This document shows positions 1-6,054 of a stretch of 8,029 nt of DNA, in pieces. The notes under the pieces are model-generated. The model had not been told where the DNA came from and did no database searches. It worked only from the letters and a program-made list of their open reading frames with translations. Each line of letters begins with the position of its first letter. Position 1 is the first letter of the stretch. This DNA comes from an uncultured Bacteroidales bacterium (lineage in GTDB: Bacteria > Bacteroidota > Bacteroidia > Bacteroidales > F082). Position numbers and translations under genes: made by a program. The stretch is taken from contig CALGBV010000416.1 in assembly GCA_937884015.1 (NCBI GenBank), positions 1-8,029 of the forward strand. Reading direction: 5' to 3'.

Positions 1-1
1 C

Positions 2-1984
2 CGTCAGATTGAAATGGACCGTCAGATTTCGGTGCATGCTTCAATGATGTACACCATCATTAACAACACCAAGATCAACATTCTTGACACTCCTGGTTTC
101 AGCGATTTCTCAGGCGACATCGTTTCCTGCCTCACCGCTGCCGATGCAGCCGTCTGCAACATCAATGCCCAGTCAGGCGTTGAAGCTACAACGGAAAACG
201 CTTGGCGTCACGCTGCCAACACCAACAAGCCGGTCGTGTTCTTCATGAACCAGCTCGACCACGCTAACGCCAATTTCGACAACACCGTCCGCGAAATGAA
301 GGAATACTTTGGCGACAAAGTTACTCCTATCCAATATCCAGTCAACGCCGGTGAAGATTTCAACGCTGTCATCGACTTGATCATGATGAAGATGTTGGTC
401 TTCAAGAATGGCAATGGTGCTCCTGAAATCCAGGACATTCCTGCTTCAGAAATGGCAAAGGCCGAAGAACTCCACAGCAACCTGATCGAACACGCTGCTG
501 AAGGCGAAGAATCACTGATGGAAAAGTTCTTCGAAGAAATGACTCTGAGCGAAGAAGATATGGAACGTGGTATCCGCCTCGGCATCATCAACCGCGAAAT
601 GTTCCCAGTCCTCTGCGGCGCTGCCAAGAAGGGTGTCGGCGTCAGCCGTCTCTGCGAATTCCTCATCAACGCTTGCCCATCACCTGCTGATGTTCCTGCT
701 GTCAAGGCTAAGAACGGCCAGGAATTCCACAACAGCAACGATGATCCAACTGCTATGTACATCTTCAAGGTTACCACCGAACAGAACCTCGGCGATGTGG
801 CTTGGATGCGCGTTTATGGCGGTCAAGTTGCTGAAGGTCAAGACCTCGTCAACCCACGCAGCGGCAACAAGGAACGTATCTCACAGCTCCTCGCTTTCTG
901 CGGCAAGAACCGTGAAAGAGTCGAAAAGGTCAATGCTGGTGACATCATCTGCACCATTAAGCTGAAGGATGGCCGTATCGGTGATTCTCTCGTCGATGCC
1001 AAGGCTGCTGAAGCTGCTTTCGAAGAAATGCCATTCCCAACACCTATCTTCACCATCGCCATTAAGGCTGCCAACTCACAGGAAGATGAAAAGCTCGGTG
1101 GCATTCTCAACGACCTCCACAAGACCGACCCAACCGTCATTTCAGGCATGTCACGCGAATTGCGCCAGAACATCCTGCAATGCCAGGGCGAATATCACTT
1201 CAATACCCTGAAATGGTATTTCGACAACGTATATAAGATTGCCGTTGAAACTGCATCTCCAAAGATTCCTTACCGTGAAACCATCACCAAGTCGGCCCGC
1301 GCTGATTACCGTCACAAGAAGCAGTCAGGCGGTAGCGGTCAGTTCGGTGAAGTTCACTTGCTGCTGGCTCCTTATTATGAAGGTTACACCGATCCAGGTG
1401 AACTGCAAGTGCGTGGCAAGGATGAATACGAACTGCCATGGGGCGGTAAGCTGATCTTCGCTAACTGCGTTGTCGGTGGTGCCATTGATGCACGTTTCAT
1501 GCCTGCTATCCTGAAGGGTGTCAACGAACGTCTTGAACAGGGTCCTCTGACCGGTTCATACGCCCGCGATATCATCGTTTACGTTTACGATGGTAAGATG
1601 CACCCAGTCGATTCAAACGAAATGGCATTTAAGATTGCCGGCCGTATGGCTTTCTCAGCTGCATTTAAGGCTGCTGCTCCTAAGATCATGGAACCTATCT
1701 ATGACCTCGACGTCCGCATGCCTGCCGACCTGATGGGTGCCGTTATGACCGACCTCCAGGGCCGCCGCGCCATCGTGATGGGTATGGATTCTGACCACAA
1801 CTACCAGACCATCCACGCTAAGGTGCCGTTGGCAGAAATGGACCGTTATTCAACTTCACTCAGCTCACTGACATCAGGCCGTGGTACCTTCACCATGAAA
1901 TATGCTGAATACCAACAGGTTCCTACCGATGTCCAGAACAAGCTCCTGAAGGAATACGAAGAAAGCCAGAAGGAAGAAGAATAA
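2..1984 (+). CDS. fusA2: Elongation factor G paralog (EF-G2 type), 5'-truncated by the window edge
   Basis: The frame is open from base 2, so the true start and the P-loop (G1) lie upstream; roughly 60 N-terminal residues are missing. Numbering from the Met at 14, the G domain covers about 1-220, domain II about 245-330, domain III about 340-415, domain IV about 416-555 and domain V about 556-640. Domain IV carries QSGGSGQFGEV (437-447) and the tip motif HPVDSNE (530-536), which match canonical EF-G. The GTPase motifs do not: G3 reads DTPGFSDF (25-32) where classical EF-G has DTPGHVDF, so the catalytic His is Phe, and G4 reads NQLD (79-82) instead of NKxD. This matches the EF-G2 group of Bacteroides, reported to support translocation without GTP hydrolysis. 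Lys is almost always AAG and Glu GAA, a bias not seen downstream, which suggests high expression. The gene ends just before a strong terminator. The family call is firm; loss of GTPase activity is inferred. Confidence 0.93.
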   Translation, partial: RQIEMDRQISVHASMMYTIINNTKINILDTPGFSDFSGDIVSCLTAADAAVCNINAQSGVEATTENAWRHAANTNKPVVFFMNQLDHANANFDNTVREMKEYFGDKVTPIQYPVNAGEDFNAVIDLIMMKMLVFKNGNGAPEIQDIPASEMAKAEELHSNLIEHAAEGEESLMEKFFEEMTLSEEDMERGIRLGIINREMFPVLCGAAKKGVGVSRLCEFLINACPSPADVPAVKAKNGQEFHNSNDDPTAMYIFKVTTEQNLGDVAWMRVYGGQVAEGQDLVNPRSGNKERISQLLAFCGKNRERVEKVNAGDIICTIKLKDGRIGDSLVDAKAAEAAFEEMPFPTPIFTIAIKAANSQEDEKLGGILNDLHKTDPTVISGMSRELRQNILQCQGEYHFNTLKWYFDNVYKIAVETASPKIPYRETITKSARADYRHKKQSGGSGQFGEVHLLLAPYYEGYTDPGELQVRGKDEYELPWGGKLIFANCVVGGAIDARFMPAILKGVNERLEQGPLTGSYARDIIVYVYDGKMHPVDSNEMAFKIAGRMAFSAAFKAAAPKIMEPIYDLDVRMPADLMGAVMTDLQGRRAIVMGMDSDHNYQTIHAKVPLAEMDRYSTSLSSLTSGRGTFTMKYAEYQQVPTDVQNKLLKEYEESQKEEE

Positions 1985-2007
1985 TCGTTATTTCATTCCC
2001 GATATTG

Positions 2008-2039
2008 AAAAATCCCGTCAGCGATGGCGGGATTTTTTT
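2008..2039. terminator. Bidirectional rho-independent terminator between convergent genes
   Basis: AAAAATCCCGTC (2008-2019) pairs with GGCGGGATTTTT (2026-2037) around a 6-base AGCGAT loop, giving a 12-bp stem with one G-T wobble. On the + strand it ends in seven T (2033-2039) and should stop the EF-G transcript 24 bases past its stop codon. The five A at 2008-2012 give a T-run on the - strand, so the same hairpin can end the convergent radical SAM transcript. The stop codon of that gene (2038-2040) is part of the T-run. Confidence 0.92.
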
Positions 2040-3741
2040 ATGCCTGCAAAAACATAATCCCGCCCAAATCCGTCAATACGCCATCATATAATTCGATGAG
2101 ATTGAAGCCATTGCGCGAAAGAAAAGCATCTAATTCGGGTTTTTCTTTCAGATTTTGCGTGTTGCCGCAAACCACAAGATTTTGGTTGAAAACACCGCAA
2201 CAGCCTGGGAAAAATCCGTAGTCGTGACCCTCCAAATGAATTTGGCGCGGGTCGATGAAAAGGACATCGAAACCCGATTCCTGCAATTTCTTGCCAATGC
2301 CCAAATCGGAAGTGATGAAAGCCTTTTCGCTCAAAATCAAAAGATTGCAGCGCGTATAGGCTTGATTGACATTGATTTGCTGCTTGTCGGAATAGAGTTT
2401 AAGAATCCATTCATCGGTAAATTTCAGGTTGTGAACCAAAATATTTTTCGTGCCACAAGCATTGTAATGAACCGTTTCGGGATGTGCAAAACCCAAGGCT
2501 TGCTTGCCACGCATCAGTTTTATGCCCGCCTTGTGCAACTCGGCAATCCATTCTTTCGGTGTGTTCGGCGCAAAAACAAGCTGGTTTTCAGCATATTGAA
2601 AAAAGAAAATGTCGGGGTGAGAAGCAATGGACGGATAAACGAAACCGACTGGATTGAGCCAAAGAACTTTTCCAAAAGCCGCTAATTTTTGCTTTGCAGG
2701 TTCAGGCATTAATGCAGAGGCAAGGATTATGGTCTGCTTGCTTTCGTCGGAAATCTCATAGCGGAAATCGGTAGGGGAGAGGCTGTCATCACAAAGAAAA
2801 TCAACCTGTTGGAACGAATCAAGCAATTTTTTTCGGTTTGCCGCCTGATAGCCAATGGCATTGGTGCGCTGCGATGAATGTGTATATATTATAAGGTGCT
2901 TGCCTTGACCTTGAATTTTTGCAAATTTCCGCCGCCAGACCTCACCGAAAACCATCTCAGCAAAGTTATGATGATAAGGTCCCGCCACACAATCGCCGCC
3001 ATCCAATTCATCGGAAGGATGCAAGCCTATGCGCAATACATTTACCTCGTTTTCAATGAAATAAGAATAAATATCCGCAGAGCGCTGAACAGCCTTTTCG
3101 ATAGTCAAAGGCTGATATTGACCTTTACGGAAACGCTTTTCAAGCACCGTGTCTTTCACCACCAGACAAGGATAAATGCGCGTTTCCTTTGCGCCAAGCG
3201 AAACAATGTCTTTTGCAGTCTGGAAATCCTTTTCAGGGGAAGAACCTGGCAAGCCAATCATCATTTGCAAGCCCAAAGTGAATCCCTCGGCAAGAATCAT
3301 TTCAGAAGCCGATTTTACGGCCTCAAAATCATGGCCTCGGCCACATTGCAAAAGCACTTCATTGTCAGTCGATTGTGCGCCAAGTTCAATGTTGCGCATC
3401 CCGAATTTTTTCAGCACTTTCAGTCTTTCCTTATTAATATAATCGGGGCGCGTGCTGCAACGGATACCTTGAATCTGACCTTTTTCAAGATAAGGCGCAA
3501 CCGTTTCAAGATACTCATCCTGCATTTTTTCGGGCAAACCGGTGAAATTTCCACCGAAAAAAGCCACTTCAACAAACCTGTCTGTTTCCTTGAAAGATTG
3601 TAAATGTGAGTCAATGGTATGTTTTACTTGCTCACAATCAGGAATATGACTTTTTCCCGCAATACTGAACTGATTGCAATAGACACAGCGGAACGGACAA
3701 GCCAATTCTGGAAGAAAAACAGGTATATTGTAGTATTTCAT
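2038..3741 (-). CDS. Elp3-like radical SAM protein fused to a DUF6873/GME-fold-type domain
   Basis: With the Met at 3741 the protein has 567 residues. The N-terminal part (about 1-325) is radical SAM: CPFRCVYC places the 4Fe-4S cysteines at 15, 19 and 22 (CxxxCxxC), followed by AFFGGNFTG (60-68), CSTRPDYI (95-102) and IGLPGSS (162-168), as in stand-alone Elp3-like radical SAM proteins that lack the acetyltransferase domain of Elp3. From about 331 to 567 comes a second domain with HPDI (375-378), HNLKFTD (437-443), a TRCN stretch around 465, TSDLGIG (477-483), a GCCG turn (513-516) and DGVLTDLG (553-560); I recognise this as like the DUF6873 'GME fold' family, from memory. An open frame extends to a Met at 3807, but those 22 extra residues would lie across the predicted promoter, while MKYYNIPVFLP is a typical start for the family. 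Substrate and pathway are unknown. The gene is convergent with EF-G and divergent from the exported cluster. Confidence 0.85.
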   Translation of the reverse strand: MKYYNIPVFLPELACPFRCVYCNQFSIAGKSHIPDCEQVKHTIDSHLQSFKETDRFVEVAFFGGNFTGLPEKMQDEYLETVAPYLEKGQIQGIRCSTRPDYINKERLKVLKKFGMRNIELGAQSTDNEVLLQCGRGHDFEAVKSASEMILAEGFTLGLQMMIGLPGSSPEKDFQTAKDIVSLGAKETRIYPCLVVKDTVLEKRFRKGQYQPLTIEKAVQRSADIYSYFIENEVNVLRIGLHPSDELDGGDCVAGPYHHNFAEMVFGEVWRRKFAKIQGQGKHLIIYTHSSQRTNAIGYQAANRKKLLDSFQQVDFLCDDSLSPTDFRYEISDESKQTIILASALMPEPAKQKLAAFGKVLWLNPVGFVYPSIASHPDIFFFQYAENQLVFAPNTPKEWIAELHKAGIKLMRGKQALGFAHPETVHYNACGTKNILVHNLKFTDEWILKLYSDKQQINVNQAYTRCNLLILSEKAFITSDLGIGKKLQESGFDVLFIDPRQIHLEGHDYGFFPGCCGVFNQNLVVCGNTQNLKEKPELDAFLSRNGFNLIELYDGVLTDLGGIMFLQA

Positions 3742-3777
3742 GCCGCAAATTTCGGACAAAAAATGCAACCAAACGAA

Positions 3778-3808
3778 AAAAGATATACTTTTGCAATTTT
3801 GTAGCAAT
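3778..3808 (-). promoter_or_regulatory. Possible promoter of the radical SAM gene
   Basis: Read on the - strand, ATTG (3808-3805) is followed after exactly 19 bases by TATCTTTT (3785-3778). This is one mismatch in each element from the Bacteroidota consensus TTTG-n19-TAnnTTTG. Transcription would start near 3771, leaving a leader of about 30 bases before the ATG at 3741. It interleaves with the + strand promoter. The region is AT-rich, so chance matches are possible. Confidence 0.4.
3786..3793 (+). promoter_or_regulatory. -7 element of the exported-protein cluster promoter
   Basis: TACTTTTG is an exact match to the Bacteroidota -7 consensus TAnnTTTG, followed by CAATTTTG. The start site would be near 3800, about 40 bases before the ATG at 3842. 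The matching -33 TTTG is not clear: only a weak AATG (3762-3765) sits near the expected distance. It would drive the lipoprotein gene and probably the three genes behind it, since no equally good element is seen in the later gaps. Confidence 0.6.
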
Positions 3809-3841
3809 TAATAGAGTTATTAATAGAAAAATCTCATAAAA

Positions 3842-4477
3842 ATGAAAAGCAAACTCACAACCATCGCAATGATTCTTCTGGCTGCATTCATCACAATCGG
3901 AGGAACGACAAGTTGCAAAAGCAAGAAAAGACTTGCAAAAGAAGCTGCTGAAGCAGAGTACAAATCGAAAGTGGCTGAAGCCATCAAGGATTTGAACGCC
4001 ATTTTGGACGACGAAACCCTTTGGACTTTGGAAGAAAAGGAAGCCCGCGTGCAAACCATTAAGAACTGGAACCTGCAAAATGCCGAAGTCGACGACCTGC
4101 TGTTCCAAGTGGAAAAGAAACTGGCCCGCGAACGCGCTCAGAAAAACGAAGAGGAACGCCGCGCCGCCGAAGAACGCGAACACGCACAATCGACTAACGT
4201 AGTGTTGGAGAACAACTTCCGCAGCATTGCCAATGCCGGCAGCACTTCCCAAGCCAACCGTGTCATCAATGAAACCTTGGGAATGTTTGAATCGAACAAC
4301 GTTCCAGTGCTGATCATCATCAGTCAAGCCGGTGGCTTCAACGATTACGACCGCCCGACCACCATCGAAAACTATCTCAATTACCTGAAAGACCAGAAGA
4401 TTTCGCGCAACAGCGTCAACGACATCAAATACAACGCAAACGGAAAAATCAGCGAACTGGAACTCATTAAAAAATAA
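3842..4477 (+). CDS. Putative lipoprotein with long charged helix and C-terminal ANRVI module
   Basis: The protein has 211 residues. A hydrophobic stretch (about 5-20) ends in TTSC, which fits a Bacteroidota lipobox with the acylated Cys at 25. Residues after the Cys are KSKKR, basic rather than acidic, so the known acidic surface-export signal of Bacteroidota lipoproteins is absent and a periplasm-facing anchor is likelier. Residues 27-117 are rich in Lys, Glu, Arg and Ala and should form long helices or a coiled coil (for example EEERRAAEEREH). The C-terminal part (about 123-211) holds SQANRVI (136-142), MF (148-149), YLNYLKDQ (178-185) and ends NGKISELELIKK. This part resembles the secreted protein encoded next, as detailed in the findings. 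No enzymatic motif is seen. The gene is preceded by a good -7 element and lies 49 bases before the next gene, so it probably leads the operon. Function is unknown; the lipoprotein call is fairly sure. Confidence 0.85.
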   Translation: MKSKLTTIAMILLAAFITIGGTTSCKSKKRLAKEAAEAEYKSKVAEAIKDLNAILDDETLWTLEEKEARVQTIKNWNLQNAEVDDLLFQVEKKLARERAQKNEEERRAAEEREHAQSTNVVLENNFRSIANAGSTSQANRVINETLGMFESNNVPVLIIISQAGGFNDYDRPTTIENYLNYLKDQKISRNSVNDIKYNANGKISELELIKK

Positions 4478-4526
4478 GGTAAATCGTAGTTAAATTATTA
4501 TTTATCAATTAGAAAGGAAATAAGAA

Positions 4527-5102
4527 ATGAAAAAGATATTAGCAACATTAGTCATTGCATTATTCGTTGTCGGCAGCGCCATTGCACAAGATGAACTGAG
4601 CTTCGAACGCAAGCAGGCCATCGACAGTCTGGCATTGGAAAAAGTCAGAGACTTGAGTAAATACATTAAAATTGCCGGTTCGAAAGATACGCCTTTCAGC
4701 GAAGCCAACCGCGTCATCGACCGCGCTGAGGAACTGTTTATGAGTGATGCTGAAATCGGCGTTTCATCGCTGTCATCAAACACCATCCAATATTTCAGAG
4801 TACGCAAATATTTCGAGCGTCTCATGCGCCTGAACTACGACCGCGTTGAAATTGAATGGTACAACATCGAGTATGTCAGTGACTTACAGCGTCAGCCTGA
4901 TGGAACCTACGTCGGTGTCATCACCATTTTCCAAACCTTCAGAGGCTACGATGCAGAAGGCAATCTGGTTTACAAAGACACGACCAAGAAAGACATCACT
5001 GTGTACGTAAAGCGCAAGGAAACGCAAATTGGCGGCCGCACCATCGGCTTCTGGGATGTGTTGCTCGGCGATATGCGTGTCAAGGAAACGACAAACAGAT
5101 AA
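4527..5102 (+). CDS. Secreted/periplasmic protein of unknown function, ANRVI module
   Basis: The protein has 191 residues. MKK plus a hydrophobic core ends in GSAIA before QDEL, giving a clear signal peptidase I site after Ala20, so the mature protein is exported. Mature helices include SEANRVIDRAEELF (58-71) and VRKYFERLM (92-100). From about 106 the sequence alternates like beta strands (VEIEWYNIEYV, then GTYVGVITIFQTF) up to about 185. This order of helices followed by a sheet suggests a small alpha+beta fold such as an NTF2-like cone, though I cannot confirm that. The same order recurs in the N-terminal domain of the LRR protein two genes on. AAAGGA at 4513-4518 lies 8 bases before the ATG, a Shine-Dalgarno match that is less usual in this phylum and supports the start. 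The gene is probably co-transcribed with the lipoprotein gene. No catalytic motif is visible. Confidence 0.85.
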   Translation: MKKILATLVIALFVVGSAIAQDELSFERKQAIDSLALEKVRDLSKYIKIAGSKDTPFSEANRVIDRAEELFMSDAEIGVSSLSSNTIQYFRVRKYFERLMRLNYDRVEIEWYNIEYVSDLQRQPDGTYVGVITIFQTFRGYDAEGNLVYKDTTKKDITVYVKRKETQIGGRTIGFWDVLLGDMRVKETTNR

Positions 5103-5106
5103 CATT

Positions 5107-5203
5107 AGGTCACGGGAATACGAGGCAACGAGGTCACGAGGTCATAAAAATCTTCGTAACCCCGTAGCCTCGAGGTCTCGAACCCCCGCAACCTCGAAAC
5201 CCC
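5107..5203. repeat. Inverted array of an 8-base repeat in the intergenic gap
   Basis: Five units lie in direct phase from 5107 to 5146: AGGTCACG, GGAATACG, AGGCAACG, AGGTCACG and AGGTCATA. After the 8-base spacer AAAATCTT (5147-5154), six units of the opposite orientation run without a phase break from 5155 to 5202: CGTAACCC, CGTAGCCT, CGAGGTCT, CGAACCCC, CGCAACCT and CGAAACCC. On one strand the loose consensus is CGtaACCY. The two arms can fold as a long imperfect hairpin. Unit identity is low but the 8-base phase is exact. The block fills most of the 118-base gap between two exported-protein genes and ends 17 bases before the next ATG. Confidence 0.8.
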
Positions 5204-5220
5204 ATAAATTGGTTTTTCAG

Positions 5221-6054
5221 ATGAAAAGATTTCGGATGATAATCATCGTGGTTTTGTGTGCCATAAGCTCATATTCGGCTGTGGCCCAAACCGTTGGAAA
5301 TTACATTAAAGATGAAACCGAACTGTATGCCATGACCAAGCAGATGGGGCAGTTTATGCGACGCTTCAATTATGAAGAAGACCAGTTTGGAGAAAAACTG
5401 AACCCAAAAGATCCGAAATACCGCAGCAACGAAATGCGGCAACAGTCGCTGCCCATTCTGTTCGACCACGAAAAATTCGGCATCAATTCGGAACTAGAAC
5501 GCTATTTCATTGAAGACGTCACGAAAGACGATTCCGGCTACATGACTTTCTTAGGCGGCAGATGGTATTCGGAAGTTTCGGCAACTTTCAAATACAACGG
5601 AAAAACAGTGCCAATCTCAATGATTCTGACCATCGAAAAGGAAGGCCTCGGCTCAAAATGGGTGCTGACCAATGTCTATTTTTCCGAATACAACAAACTT
5701 TTCCCGAATGGTGAAATGGCTGAAAAAGAAAAATATTTCCTGCACCCGATGAGTCACGAACTCGATTTCATGAACATCTACAAGGCCTTCCAGACACCTG
5801 AAGTCATTGAATATTACGCATCTAATGAATACCAACCCGATTACCTGACCTTGTTTTTCTACGAAATAAAAAAAGGAAACCTGAAATTCCAGCAAGTCGA
5901 TTCGGTGAAATTCCACGTCTTCCAAATCAAGGACTGGTATTTCGAAGTGTCGTGGTTCAACCGCTCGGGCACCAACTCGGGCTGGCTCATGTCGAACATC
6001 ATTTATATGCCTGAAAAAGAAAAGGCCAACCTTATCAAATTCTACCAACCATGA
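5221..6054 (+). CDS. Secreted protein of unknown function (conserved Bacteroidales type), possible two-fold repeat
   Basis: The start at 5221 gives MKRFRM, a hydrophobic core and a signal peptidase I site SAVA before QTVG (cleavage after residue 22), so the 277-residue product is exported. The frame stays open upstream to an ATG at 5029, but that would read through the octamer repeat and the end of the previous gene and would bury the signal peptide, so I rejected it. Mature sequence includes FMRRFNYEED (45-54), GGRWYSEVSATF (112-123), the segment KWVLTNVYFSEY (146-157), the linker HPMSHELDFMNIY (175-187) and GWLMSNIIY (254-262). The two halves have the same order of helices and strands and both reach a W-x-(L/M)-(T/S)-N-(V/I)-(Y/I) segment, suggesting an internal duplication of an NTF2-like unit; this is inferred by eye. 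No catalytic signature is seen. The stop codon overlaps the start of the next gene (ATGA), so the two are translationally coupled. Confidence 0.85.
   Translation: MKRFRMIIIVVLCAISSYSAVAQTVGNYIKDETELYAMTKQMGQFMRRFNYEEDQFGEKLNPKDPKYRSNEMRQQSLPILFDHEKFGINSELERYFIEDVTKDDSGYMTFLGGRWYSEVSATFKYNGKTVPISMILTIEKEGLGSKWVLTNVYFSEYNKLFPNGEMAEKEKYFLHPMSHELDFMNIYKAFQTPEVIEYYASNEYQPDYLTLFFYEIKKGNLKFQQVDSVKFHVFQIKDWYFEVSWFNRSGTNSGWLMSNIIYMPEKEKANLIKFYQP

Noticed and set aside
208..777. 189-codon open frame on the - strand
   Set aside because: It is fully antisense to the EF-G gene and has no family features; the strong codon bias of the + strand keeps this frame open by chance.
2878..3603. 241-codon open frame on the + strand
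   Set aside because: It is antisense to the conserved radical SAM domain, which has diagnostic motifs on the other strand; the + strand translation has none.
3742..3807. 22-residue N-terminal extension of the radical SAM protein
   Set aside because: The extension lies over the predicted promoter, and the family normally begins a few residues before the CxxxCxxC motif, as MKYYNIPVFLP does.
3638..4327. 229-codon open frame on the - strand
   Set aside because: It is antisense to the lipoprotein gene and the radical SAM start, is Phe-rich with no recognisable domain, and is explained by the composition of the opposite strand.
5107..5203. CRISPR array
   Set aside because: Units are 8 bases with no spacers, are inverted in the middle, and no cas gene is present.
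5029..5220. N-terminal extension giving the third exported protein 341 residues from an ATG at 5029
   Set aside because: It overlaps the end of the upstream gene, reads through the octamer repeat with an Arg/Ser/Pro-rich nonsense-like sequence, and would bury a clear signal peptide starting at 5221.
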